Shown one piece after another: positions 22,301-30,657 of a DNA stretch of 64,000 nucleotides. Within the stretch, counting starts at the first letter, position 1. Each line of letters starts with the position of its first letter. The notes under the pieces were generated by a model. It was not told the origin of the DNA and did not search any database. It saw only the letters and a list, made by a program, of their open reading frames with translations. Origin of the DNA: Parietichytrium sp. I65-24A (taxonomy: Eukaryota; Sar; Bigyra; Thraustochytrida; Thraustochytriidae). The translations under genes and the position numbers were made by a program. Location of the stretch: assembly GCA_012862575.1 (NCBI GenBank), contig BLSF01000007.1, positions 558,001 to 622,000 of the forward strand, read 5' to 3'.

Positions 22301-22419
22301 AAAGCGTCCTCTCGGCCCTCCTCCTTGGCCTCTTTGGCCTCTTTGGCCTCCTCGGGGAAAAAGTCCTTGAAAGTCTTGCGCAGGACGTGGTCGATGGCGC
22401 CCACGCTACCCGTTGGCAT
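16393..22419 (-). CDS. large ASH/MSP-repeat axonemal protein, CFAP74/HYDIN-like
   Basis: A 2008-aa protein built mainly of immunoglobulin-like ASH/MSP (papD-like) domains. The N-terminal 150 residues are acidic and low in complexity (Glu, Asp, Ala, Gly). A charged helical region follows, then from about residue 410 a series of beta domains. Their signatures include FSFKAEPTHARFDAYEV, LDCGSCFVGDRTVAEFECEN, LDVGLLSVGGFGEVSLKVEN, LDFGDKVQLCERRTLRLCIV, NFGHTLVATSAKRKEIKVVN and a last one, EYNFGYVHVETSVRTALKLG. The family includes HYDIN, CFAP47, CFAP65, CFAP74 and DLEC1, found in the central-pair apparatus or the doublets of motile cilia. Domain order and the LDCGSCFVGD segment suggest CFAP74 (C1d projection), but this is not certain. 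The ATG at 22419 (MPTGSVGAIDHV) is the first in frame. No intron interrupts 6 kb. It implies that the organism makes a flagellum. Confidence 0.75.
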   Translation of the reverse strand: MPTGSVGAIDHVLRKTFKDFFPEEAKEAKEAKEEGREDAFDEESRPNNADGGNKFVEEGAEAENEDALKGTARADNSSDEHAGAGAGAGEDGETEVSAIAHGHGKSADASASVEDSEDAGEANVGAGQEWDGEGQPNEALAHEVEQIGALLEKQLDNAGELESYLEKRKQIAQVMDEDHAQKVYEQGLLIGAEYPRGRSYFSLENSELEKYAAIGVSLISAKDIMTENETLELFRRGQIKLGSGDVCQIRPSTPNYQKIPPSKLKNMRKKVQESKEGEARNGSLIPSSNNNQEAADGEESSARTKPPARRQTEMSSEEKDYNNKQLAKMRHKISFLKNPRFTLTSKATRDWKISLLNKDLTEPPTFAQQELLVMEDCNPKGFLLEDAEEVKEIQQVFSSLRTKELPLELQEKRKLIRNDPSTLFSFKAEPTHARFDAYEVNETHECALKIFNVSSVSRSIRFLPPTTKYFSIAGTDFPVGPGIVAPGMACTLRIAFCADSLGDYTDFVTVATETEKFRIALVARRKLPCLTLTEKLDCGSCFVGDRTVAEFECENKGGKGAFQLLKPEELENPNTDANYADRDFLNLGPFSLSPVSFGLDSGEALKIKVSFTPRGSGNFTETVVLACDNCQIRRLVLSGDSCRVKVQVLNVDGLPFETDPKGTIKEPPALSFKDTVVGSFVERKICYKNPTPITLRYRWDLMKPAPSTTKAGRSSSAKHKGSKGALVPDPKSVFSVTPSSGALLPGKDTEFTIRYEPRLCSISSSLANMIVEGIPATAVAGYIPGASTKLHRSSTTNPRARDAPTASGQAVQALNLFKKSEDLHACSSSREEIELLDIPCSKIVLQGKGKAPTCEFLPLPQVSLDSYLDIGKPYTIVTHFKNTSGEAVHFQWEDLESNSVRVEPRLPMGKVQVDQVSKQIFTVTALRPGRIMHRLCCKLSLDPAKFADSASANKLGGASLIITGIARGPRVRLLQQELDVGLLSVGGFGEVSLKVENISDVPAKACFREAEKDRYEVERGGIEHLTDSSMLMFTPSEVLLEPGARSVIQVRCQAGIKPERLRKVVECSVHLADTPLYIPLRGEIQCPSVYVECMDEKDETSPAKKYMIDLGTTYVTVPVTRLIRMVNLSNLPAPFKWSEIPVSATGSKSPSNKSSSREVKPETEKTYAVSLSCTNEGVLNPKEERVVSLTYVSQKPGRISSLFVCDIEGMTSPLGFAFKTVSKGLVVSYSLVGEDVTSQEMTPAAPGEKEGATVNGGSPAKLPVLDFGDKVQLCERRTLRLCIVNHSSIRAAYSLNVRSCAAEYTPPSVQRSYEKRAQVGRTKVAAQSSKSSIVQVGSAGSSGVHTASNASLYRSGLVSRQTVASPRSMMSSSKSSFSVARLGDKHEETNVFSSKGGMEHTIKKVQMEEDRRVLEKGDGVAFLAIPASGFLEPWQAEIVDVVCFNNMSGTYRSELECNIEGLPTSFTTMKISVEGNPIRLQQNTVGLVLNRDKKFGDVKSSDAVLNFGHTLVATSAKRKEIKVVNDGPIASRISWCVVAKRAADAEVVQSKVQVSDSAEITFTISPHQDLIEPPPFIVEPAEQVIQGYGSATFRVSYLPSEHLETDDTAMLVADNQWLDSDRTDAKSLAMTSSQSSFRSLVASVVSLPDVEGQSTLNNEKGINSVPSLATLSTVSGSTSASSRDPMRGFLKIELGGQSVRPSLLLDRRKRGSEQRQYLGFVVWSTKDVHHKSFFKTITFQNDGPMRVAGKISVNAPFYISESKVVAPTEPVLNKEENDALETQFSQIEGTKVCMPAGSTLVVTLQFRPVTLGSKAHEINEQLRSTYKGVFRVDFVNGDEQTVDLEGTIVRPTVMVSPAEYNFGYVHVETSVRTALKLGNPTVVLADWKIEHVPKPDRDEDDGLAVRDEEDAIDDPSCWSFDIDSGVLDGPSLPFNASDGLMPQGFDADGKRLPQNVHVCFQPSEETLYESRFRVCSRGGPSFVFLLRGRGSYAEEHDNTVKLLPRPDF

Positions 22420-22946
22420 TTTGGCGCTCCTAATGTGTCCCCGCGGACACTTTCTCTTTCCTCTTTCCTGCCTCCCCCTGCGTTCCGTTCTGCAAAGTTT
22501 GGTCAATGCAATGCTCAGCTGCTACTGAGTTTACTGAGTTGCGAGATGTTGCGAGTGGCATGGGATCAAACCAGAGGTCCTATTCCGACAGTAGGCGTTT
22601 GATACTAGTGGAAGGGAGCCGTTGCTGATGCTCGTGAATGATCGCGTCGAGCTGTTTATTCGCCTCAAAGAATGAATCTTTGTTCTCTTTCGAAGCTGTT
22701 GGTGGTGAAGTGTACACTCCGAGTTCTGACAACTCGAACCGGAAATGACAAAATATAAAAGAAGAGTTACAAGCACAGAGGAAAGAGCGCTTGTGTTCAT
22801 CAAAACTCAGGAGGCTCATGGCACGAGAGGAGAAGTAAAATATGCTTGGGTCTTGAAATGTATCTTTGACACTGAGAGATCAAAATTATTTATCGAAGAG
22901 ACTGAATCCAGCATGTGGCTCGTAAATATTGGAAGCCGTTGGCAGA
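22420..22946. other. intergenic between head-to-tail genes
   Basis: A 527-bp gap between the start of the axonemal-protein gene and the 3' end of the acyl-CoA synthetase gene, both on the minus strand. Only short unsupported frames are present. Confidence 0.55.
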
Positions 22947-25159
22947 CTACAAGAGTTCAACAGCTGCATCCAGAGTGTGAGACAAGTACGCAGCCCGGGC
23001 TCCACCATTGAGCGACTTATAGAGAAGTTTGCACTTCTCGGCGTATCGGTCCCTCGCGATATTGCGGCGGAGCTTGAAGGTGGATGTGAGGATCTCATTC
23101 GACGGATCGAATGCAATGTGCTCCAGATATATTCCCTTCGGAACCTCGAAGGAAGAAAGCCCCCCACGTTTTGATTCTTCCCCAATCTCTTTAAACATGC
23201 GTTCTTGAGCTTCTTTTGTTGCGCATACCGTCTTCAATGCCTCAACATCCGTGATAGAGCTCCCCTGAGGAAGGATCCCACTATCAATCGCCCATGGGAT
23301 GATCGTGTCGGGGTCGGGTACAATTATCGCAATGAGAACGGACTCCAAAGGGTCGCCATGAATATAGAGCTGCGCGATAAACGCGTTACGAGTAAGTACC
23401 CCTTCAATTTTTTCTGGTGCAATATATTCTCCTTGCGATAGCTTGAAGATGTTCTTCTTGCGATCTATGATCTTGAGGTTTCCTTCGACAGTCCATAAGC
23501 CGATATCGCCCGTGTGAACGAAGCCATCCGAGTCGTAGGTTTCCTTTGTAGACGCTTCATTTCGATAGTATTCTGTAAAGGTGCATGGTCCTCGAACGCA
23601 AATCTCCCCACGTCCTCGACAAGGCATGGCCTCTTCAGCCTTTCCATGGCTTGTGTCGTTCCAGTTGTAGCCAAGGTCTGGCGCGGATACGAGTCGAATT
23701 TCCGCCCAAGGAACAGGCGGGCCCACATGGCCAGTCGTAGTCTCATCGGCGAGGGTGAGGGCAGCTCCGCACGTCCTGTGCACAGTGGGGAACAAAATTA
23801 ATAGTAGGAAACGAACATGGTTAGAGGAAGACCTGCAAGTGAACATACCCACGAAATTGAAACTTACAATTCACTCATCCCGTAGCCCTCCACCACTGGA
23901 CAGGAAAACACCGCGCTCAAAAAAAGACGGCGATACTCATCGAAAGGAGCGCTTCCAGACAATATGACGCGAGCGCGGTCCAAGCCGAGTTTCTTCTGGA
24001 TCTTGGAAAACAGAAGGCGATCCCAAAGAGCGTGGGTGAACTTGCCTTTCTTCTTGATGACTGCGAATTTTGAATTCAAAGCTTTCTGCAGAACTTTATC
24101 CGCCTTCTTAGCTTTTGCATTTGCAACGATAACGTCCACAATTTTGTTGAGCAAGCGCGGAACAGAGAGAAAGAAGGTCGGGCGGAGTTCAGCAAGATCC
24201 TCCATAATTGCCTCGCGCTTGCCTCGAAAGAAACCAGCACGACCACCGTAGTAGATGACGCTGACAAGGGACATGCGCTCAAGAATGTGACCGATAGGCA
24301 AGTAGGAAAAGTGCACATCAGTGCTCGAGATTTCCGTGTACTTGCTCTTGCTGTTGTATACAACCATGGATGCAAGCTGAATTATGACCCCCTTCTGCGT
24401 CAAAAGGACGGCTTTTGGGTCCCCCGTACTGCCACTGGTCCACACAAAACTATAAATCTGATTGGGCTTGCAGCCCGGAAACTCGGCCAGCATGTGTTCT
24501 CTCCCAGCTTTCATGACATCATCGTAGTGCAGGAGGTTTATCCCGTTCTGCTTGAAACGATCCCGCATGGCCTGGTCGATGGGATCAAAGCAGATCACGT
24601 TCTCGATGGCAGGCGCCTTGCTTTTGCTCTCGAGAATCACCTCGGCAAGCGCCTTGGAGGCGCAGATGGTGGCAAGCCCGCATAAATTAATTGCGTGCGA
24701 AAATTCGGCAACCCCGTAATTCGTGTAGAAGGGAACAGTTGTGCCGCCGAGGGAGAATGCACCATACTCTGCGACAATCCACTCCACCTTGTTGACGTCC
24801 GCCAAGCCGATGAGCTTCATTCTGTTATCCAGGTCTGCCTTGAGCAGTCCCAAGTGCTGCAGTCCGCTTCCAAAGGTTTTGACCATCTCAAAGACCTCGC
24901 CATATTTCAACCACTCATACGGTCCGGGGACACCTTCAGAGGTCTCGCTTCGCTTTCCCAGCCAAGGGGAATCCTTGAATTTGGCACAATTTGCCACCAA
25001 GAGGTCCCACATGGTCTCCGGAAGCTTTGCTTGCTCCGCTTCAAACTCCGCATGGTCACCAAACCGATACACTGGCCCGGCCAACTTTTCCTCGTTGGCT
25101 GGCTCCAGAGTCGTGAGCCTGAAGCCGCTGGGGTTATGCGTACTTGATCCGCTGCCCAT
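22947..25159 (-). CDS. long-chain acyl-CoA synthetase (one intron)
   Basis: Exon 1 is 25159-23868 and exon 2 is 23775-22947; joined they give 706 aa, a normal length for ACSL enzymes. The AMP-forming motifs are present in order: P-loop FVWTSGSTGDPKAVLLT, then VEGYGMSELTCGAALT made across the splice junction, DGFVHTGDIG, and LKIIDRKKNIFKLSQGEYI. The enzyme activates fatty acids to acyl-CoA through an acyl-AMP intermediate. The N-terminus MGSGSSTHN could be N-myristoylated, which would put the enzyme on membranes; there is no obvious peroxisomal SKL-type C-terminus (it ends AAVELL). The start ATG at 25159 is clear. Divergent from the AP endonuclease gene across 1.1 kb. Confidence 0.92.
23776..23867 (-). 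other. spliceosomal intron, 92 bp, in acyl-CoA synthetase
   Basis: On the minus strand the donor is GTAAGTTTC and the acceptor is CTGTGCACAG. Removal keeps the frame (phase 2) and restores the conserved GYGMSEL-TCGAALT junction found in all long-chain acyl-CoA synthetases, so the ends are well supported. A CTATTAAT-like branch-point candidate lies about 30 bp before the acceptor. Confidence 0.9.
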
Positions 25160-26268
25160 CCTTCCAGCTAGTTGAGGGTTTGCCGTCGTGACTCCGCGAC
25201 CACGTGCACAATGTCGTGAAGGGCGTGGCGCTCTTGATCAAACTGACGAAATTAAAAACCATCATGCCAAACAAATGGTAATCTCCTAATAAAAACACTA
25301 AGTAATTGTTCCGTTGACAACCTTAGCTGGTCCGATTTGTGATTTGTGAATTGTGAATTTTTGACGGCTGAGCGAAGTAACCTGTGCCAGTACCCTCAAA
25401 TTTCTCCATACCAGGAAAGGCGTTCGCGATATTTCGCGATTTGGGTATCGGGCTGTCTGGTAGTTCGTTACATTCTGCAAGCTCCATTCTCCTGCATACG
25501 GTACCGAAGTCTTGAGCTTTTTGTGTGCACCGTTTTACATCCAGATGATGATTGCCACTGCTTATGCTCACACAGAGTTCAACTTAGAGAGAGCGGTTAT
25601 GCGGTTAGAGTGCCACAGGTTACGCCTTTACCGGTATCGACGTCAAGGTTTCTGTGGCATCGCCTTCAAACGTGGCAAGCACCGCCGCGTGTGAACATAA
25701 ACCATGAAGTTTTGTTTTGCCACGAGCGTTATGCAGTCCGTAGTTATCAGATGAATAAGCAGGAAGCGCCGACTGTAAAAGTTGTGCATTTCATACCACC
25801 CAAACTGGATTATCTCTTGTGACAAGATGCAAGCACTGCACTTGCAGGCGAGAGGGTGTACTGTAGCAAACATTATATTTCCCGGGGTAGTCTAGCTATC
25901 TAACTCTAACTACTGCAGCTAAAGGCTTACTAGCGGTCGGTATAAGTGGGGGGAAAAGCAAAGGAGGAGACTGACATAAGATGACATAAGAGACCAATGA
26001 AAGAACAAAGAAGCGGCTCTTCCTCTAGGGGAACAAAAGAAACCTTCTTTCAATCGAAATTCGAAAGAATTCAAATTTGATTTGATTCCCGCTGTGACTC
26101 GGATGTGACTCGCTCTTCGTCCTTCGCTCTCCACTTTGCACTTTGCAGAATTCAGGTTGGAATTGAGGCTGAGTTCAGGGCACAGGACACACAGGACGGC
26201 GGAAAGCTAGCTCGCAAGGACCCACATCGTCACGAAGCAGAAAGCGGAAAGCGGAAAGCGGAAAGCTG
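25160..26268. other. divergent intergenic region
   Basis: About 1.1 kb between the acyl-CoA synthetase and AP endonuclease starts. A 158-codon plus frame (25346-25822) has no recognisable motif and is not called. A CAGAATTCAG word at 26146-26155 and a GGAAAGC repeat (about 26241-26265) lie directly upstream of the AP endonuclease ATG. Confidence 0.55.
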
Positions 26269-27345
26269 ATGCTGTGTAGGTCAAGAGCGGCCGTCCGATT
26301 GAATAGAAGCATGTCGACCGCCAAGCGGGTGACCAGTAAGCGGCAGCGGGGGACGGAGAATGCGGAGCCTGGGGAGGCCAAAAGCGTGGCCGCGAAAAAG
26401 AGTAGAGGCCAAAAGGCATCCGATGGGGAAGATGCGCCCGTCTTCGTGCGTGACGTGCCGCCCAGGAAGGGAAAGCCGGAAGGTGGAGTGCGCGTCCTGA
26501 GCTGGAATGTGAATGGTCTCCGAGCTGCCGTGCGCAAAGACAAGCAGGTGTTTGAGAGGTTGGTACAGGAGGAGGATCCGGAAATTCTGTGCTTGCAAGA
26601 AACGAAAATCCAAGAATCACATGCTGAAGCTTTGGAGACTCTCCTGCCAGGGTATCAAAGCTTTTTCACGAGCTCAACGGCAAAAAAAGGCTATGCTGGA
26701 ACTGCAGTTTTCGTTAAAAATTCTCTGGCTTCGGAAATGCAAATTGAATCAGGTATCGGCTTCGACAAACACGATGGTGAGGGCAGATCAATTACACTCA
26801 AGTTACCAGCGTTCAACCTGCTTGCCTTGTACGTTCCCAACGCTGGACAGCAACTCGCTCGCCTAGATTACCGCACGAAAGAATGGGATCTTGACCTTCG
26901 ATCATACACCAAGTCTCTCACGGAGGCAACCGGAAAGCCAACGATTGTGTGTGGCGACATGAACGTTGCTCATAGGGATATTGACTTGTACAACCCCACC
27001 GCAAAGCACATTCCAAAGTCAGCTGGTTGTACGGAGGCTGAAAGGTCTTCCTTCACTAGATTTCTCGAAGAAGATGAGTATGTGGACGTATTCCGTTTCA
27101 TGTACCCGGACGCTCGCGGAGCGTATACGTACTGGAGTACTCGTGCTGGTGGACGACCCTTTAATCGCGGCCTCCGCTTAGACTATTTCTGCGCTCCTAA
27201 AGCTCTAATGACGGAGGAAAACCCAAGCGGAGTTGCAGTGGTTGATTCTTTCATACTCGACAAGATCACTGAGGGCTTTAGTGACCACTGTCCCGTTGGG
27301 CTCGATCTAAGCATTGGAACAAAGTCTCATCCTGCCAGTGAGTAG
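26269..27345 (+). CDS. APEX1: AP endonuclease, ExoIII/APE1 family
   Basis: A 358-aa base-excision-repair nuclease that cuts DNA 5' of abasic sites. The catalytic EEP fold shows LSWNVNGLRA, the metal-binding glutamate in LCLQETKIQ, YVPNAGQQL, the catalytic GDMNVAH, the AYTYWST and LRLDYF segments, and the final SDHCPVGLDL with the catalytic histidine. Human APE1 residues in these positions are all matched. The first 70 residues are basic, lysine/arginine-rich and divergent. Two start codons are possible, 26269 (MLCRSRAAVRLNRS, which could serve as a mitochondrial presequence) and 26311 (MSTAKRVTSKRQR, nuclear-type). Alternative starts could supply both compartments, but this is inference. Confidence 0.93.
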   Translation: MLCRSRAAVRLNRSMSTAKRVTSKRQRGTENAEPGEAKSVAAKKSRGQKASDGEDAPVFVRDVPPRKGKPEGGVRVLSWNVNGLRAAVRKDKQVFERLVQEEDPEILCLQETKIQESHAEALETLLPGYQSFFTSSTAKKGYAGTAVFVKNSLASEMQIESGIGFDKHDGEGRSITLKLPAFNLLALYVPNAGQQLARLDYRTKEWDLDLRSYTKSLTEATGKPTIVCGDMNVAHRDIDLYNPTAKHIPKSAGCTEAERSSFTRFLEEDEYVDVFRFMYPDARGAYTYWSTRAGGRPFNRGLRLDYFCAPKALMTEENPSGVAVVDSFILDKITEGFSDHCPVGLDLSIGTKSHPASE

Positions 27346-27630
27346 AGTCCTCTCCTTGAACTGCGAATCTACGGTAAATTAAGTATTCTTGCCTCTTTTT
27401 ATTTGTTTGTCATACTTTTCCCGTCAGTGTGAAAGTTTCCGCATTTTAGATCTTCTCATCCCAGGAAGAAAATTCAATTAGGGCACATTGACTGCATGCA
27501 ATAGGTTTTTTTCGGGAGTCCAGACACCATGGCTTAATCCAAAGCAGGGTCAGAGCGTCGAGGACGAATAATTGAGCACTTGCACATAAGAAGAGTGCCC
27601 AAGGGTCTGTGCAAGTGCTTGAGGGTTGAC

Positions 27631-28254
27631 TTATAGCTGTGTGCTTGTGGGAAGCCAAGTTTCACGACTCTCAGCTTCTTTACGGAGAGCAAATCTGTCA
27701 ATGCTCTGTTTTGCAGCCATTGACACAGAAGGGTCGGGGGTATACACCCCAAATAGTTTTCCTGGGGCAGAACTTGTGCAAGTCCAAGTTGGCTTTGTAT
27801 TTCTCCTGCTGGACCTTCGGTTAGCTACAATGTTCGTTTTGGGGTCTGGCGTGGACAGGCTTGTGCCTCCCGTGCCATAAGAAGGTGTATGAAAGAGATC
27901 CCCGCTTCGGACAGAATACCAAGGGGCCTTTCCACGATTTTTGTTCGCTTTTTCGGAAGACGATTTGATGACTGGCCAAACTGAACGATTTTCAAAATCA
28001 AAGGCTTTACCGTCTGGGTTTGGCTCGACAGCTTCAAAGTCAGACTTGTGAAACCATTCCATGTTGATGCTTGGGTTCCAGCTCTTGTCGTGCTTGACGC
28101 GATTCCCAGGCTTGTCGAAGTTGAGCCGTCTGTCTCTCGCTTTTTTGCCTGCCCGAGCCTTGTCAAGCCTTATCTGTCGCTCGGTTTGCAGCTGTTGCTT
28201 TTGCTGCTTGAAGAGCTCCAAGAACTCGTCCACCTGTGAGGGGGGCTGCGACAT
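27631..28254 (-). CDS. conserved-looking hypothetical protein, basic, unknown
   Basis: A 207-aa protein from ATG 28254 (MSQPPSQVDEFLELFKQ). It begins with a short helical, glutamine- and arginine-rich segment (FKQQKQQLQTERQIRLDKAR), followed by a basic KKARDRRLNFDKPGNRVKHDK stretch that resembles a nuclear localisation region. The middle holds aromatic motifs such as WNPSINMEWFHKSDF and APWYSVRSGDLFHTPSYGTGG, which look like linear peptide motifs in a disordered protein. I do not recognise a family. The frame continues upstream of the ATG only to a TTG. It follows the SGNH-hydrolase gene on the same strand after about 500 bp. Confidence 0.6.
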   Translation of the reverse strand: MSQPPSQVDEFLELFKQQKQQLQTERQIRLDKARAGKKARDRRLNFDKPGNRVKHDKSWNPSINMEWFHKSDFEAVEPNPDGKAFDFENRSVWPVIKSSSEKANKNRGKAPWYSVRSGDLFHTPSYGTGGTSLSTPDPKTNIVANRRSSRRNTKPTWTCTSSAPGKLFGVYTPDPSVSMAAKQSIDRFALRKEAESRETWLPTSTQL

Positions 28255-28750
28255 GGCTATCTCCGGTGAGCGCGACAAGCAGCCAGCAAAACCCGTGCAA
28301 ACCTTCCGCTACTCCGAGCGCTCGTTGTGCTCGTTGGGACCTTTGATGCGTCGCTTGAGCCGATCCCCGGCTGGAGCTTGGACTGTTTCAATGAACATAA
28401 CACAAAATCCACTTCCCCTCCTGCTGTTTGTCCTCGAGCTGCAACTGTTTTGTCGGTTGTCAAAATTGATACTCGTGCCACAGTGTCATAGTGCCAGTGC
28501 ATGCCAGTCCAGTGGCTATGAGGCCCAACGGATGAAAATGTGCATGCATACAAATAGTAGTGGCATCTAGTAAAAGAGCTAATTAAATAGGTAGAAGTGC
28601 CTCCGGAAGAAATCATAGGTGAAGTTACAACAACACTTTTTGCGTCGCTGGCAAGACTAGAGTCTCGATGCGTCTCGGTTGTGAAATCAATGTGTGTTCC
28701 ACCGTATATCAACTTGCTACACGCATCACTCTTCATCTTTTTATGCCGCG
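28255..28750. other. intergenic region
   Basis: A 496-bp gap between two minus-strand genes. A 159-codon minus frame (28257-28736) has no family motif and is rejected as a gene. Confidence 0.55.
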
Positions 28751-30657
28751 TTACATTGTAATAACATGTGATATCTTGATCTCTCTGGGATTGGCCGCGT
28801 CGGGGTTGATGCGGACTCCAACATAGAGATGCCCGCTCGCGTCTTCAAGCTCAGAGGGGAATTCCTTTAAAATGCGTGCACATTTCTTGTTTGGCCATGG
28901 GTCGAAGGTTGACTTGTCAAGTATCTTGCCGTCGAATTCAATGTCCACATCATCGTTGTCGATGAACATGTCCACCCCAACAGTTTTTCCGCAGCACCCA
29001 CAAAGAACAACAAGCCCCACTTCCATTTTTGGAAGCTTGATAGAAAGCCAACCTTGATTTCCGTTTCGTGCCTGGATCCCTGCGCAATGGTCTAAATGCT
29101 CGCAAGAGATCTTTGGATCAGAGGAGTACTTGATAGCTTCGTACTTTGGGATCAAACCGGATGATCCACGAGCGTCGCGCCACTTCTCCCAGCCATTTGT
29201 TTTCCCACGGTAAGGATTCAGATCGTCATCGCCTGGGGCAATGGAAGCCCCATGCCAGCCGTACGTTGGCTCTTCCAAATTAAGACACTCAGGAGGGTCG
29301 TCAACTTGGCAGTATTTCGGATCACAAAACAATGGTTTCGGAAGATCTTTAGACATTCTTGGCACCCTAGCTTGCTTCCACTTATCTCGCGGATCCCTGC
29401 CCGCCGCCCACTCCTTTTCAATCTGCTCGATGGCTTTCAACACGAAATGGGCATACACATAGGTGAAGGCGTCCGCAACATACTGAAATCCAAGCGGCCC
29501 AGGATGCCAGTTCCTGAAAACCACGCCTGTGACATACAATAAATGTTAATCAGATAAACAATGACAGCGATCTTCGCTTTCAGTATAAGCTTACCTAATG
29601 AGTTCTTCCTCTCCTCATCCGTCTCAGCCTCTCCATAGCGGGTCGTCATATGATAGCCATCCCCAACCTTCGCCCACTGCTTGCCCTCGTACTTCCCGCC
29701 ACTGTAGAGGCCCGTCTCCAGGCACAACGAGTTATACCCGTATTTGGAGTAGGCATTCATGACACGAGTGTTGGCGCTGTCACGCTGGCACCCGTCGGCT
29801 CTCCCGCCAGCGTTGAAGAGATGCACGGGAGCTTGGCGGTCCATCATTTGCGTCCAACGCACAAGGGACTCGTGTTCGTTTTGGCCATCCGAATTTTCAA
29901 AATAAGTCCAGCTATAATGCACAATGTCAGCCCAAGGAGACACATTTTGCTTGATGCAGTAAACCTGGTTCTCGTGGGAGTCCCCGCAGCCACCTCCTTC
30001 CCCGGCATTTTGCATCGTGAACTTCATGCCGGCAGCCTCCCAAACCGGGGCGAAGAGCCGGGAGATCTGCATATCGTACGAATCATAGTGGCAGTTGTCG
30101 TGTCCAGCTGCGACCGAGCTGCCAATCAGGCCAATGATAAATTCATCCTGTTCGTCCGCAACTAGAGCTCGAGCCATGACATCCGTCATATAGGCGTGGA
30201 AATCGGGATTCTCCCCACTGTCAATCGGCGATTTCGCCCAGCCTTTCCAAAGCATGCTCAACTTGTCTCCGTAATACTCGCCTAGGAGAGTGTTGACCTT
30301 TTCCACTTCTGCCTTCACTGCAGCTGCGCGTGAGCTAGTGAACTTGGCAGGGCTCTTGCTTGGGGCAGAACCAGGGGCGCTAACAGGAGCCTGAGCGCTA
30401 ACAGGAGCCTGGCCTGGTGTTGCCGGTTCTCCGACAGAGACAGGAGAAGTCCCCGGTACCACACTGTTTTGTCCACCTCCCTGCCCACCACCTCCTAGTC
30501 CTCCACTGAGCAGCTTGTACGCGTCGTTCTGCCCTACCACGACCCCCAGAAGGAAGAACACTGCTACTATTAGCGCCGCGATGGCAAGTTGCTGCCACTG
30601 CCGCTTGGGCTCTGGCGCCTTCCCGTGCATAGGCTGAAGCTCGCTGTCCTCACGCAT
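28751..30657 (-). CDS. type II membrane SGNH/GDSL hydrolase-like protein (one intron)
   Basis: Exon 1 is 30657-29595 and exon 2 is 29526-28751; joined they give 612 aa. Residues 1-20 are cytosolic, 21-43 form one membrane anchor (QQLAIAALIVAVFFLLGVVV), 50-105 are a Gly/Pro/Ser/Ala/Gln-rich stem, and the rest is a luminal or extracellular domain. Block I of SGNH enzymes is GLIGSSVAAGHD (serine at about 180 or 181), block II is NAGEGGGC (about 217-224), and block V, with the catalytic histidine, is FRNWHPGPLGFQ (His about 362). The C-terminal 150 residues contain several cysteines (CGCCGK) and may be a binding domain. Such proteins act as esterases or deacetylases on surface glycans; the substrate here is unknown. 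The intron falls only seven codons before the catalytic histidine. Confidence 0.75.
29527..29594 (-). other. spliceosomal intron, 68 bp, in SGNH-like gene
   Basis: The minus-strand donor is GTAAGCTTA and the acceptor is TGTATGTCACAG. Splicing (phase 1) joins KNSLG to VVFRNWHPGP in frame and connects the two halves of the SGNH domain. Confidence 0.88.

Noticed and set aside
21862-22602. 246-codon plus frame, Leu-rich and membrane-like
   Set aside because: Antisense to the acidic N-terminus of the axonemal protein; GAG/GCC-rich codons read as CTC/GGC on the other strand.
25346-25822. 158-codon plus frame in a divergent promoter region
   Set aside because: No family motif, unusual residue mix, and no continuation as a spliced gene found.
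28257-28736. 159-codon minus frame
   Set aside because: Mixed composition, no motif, overlaps the leader of the 207-aa orphan.
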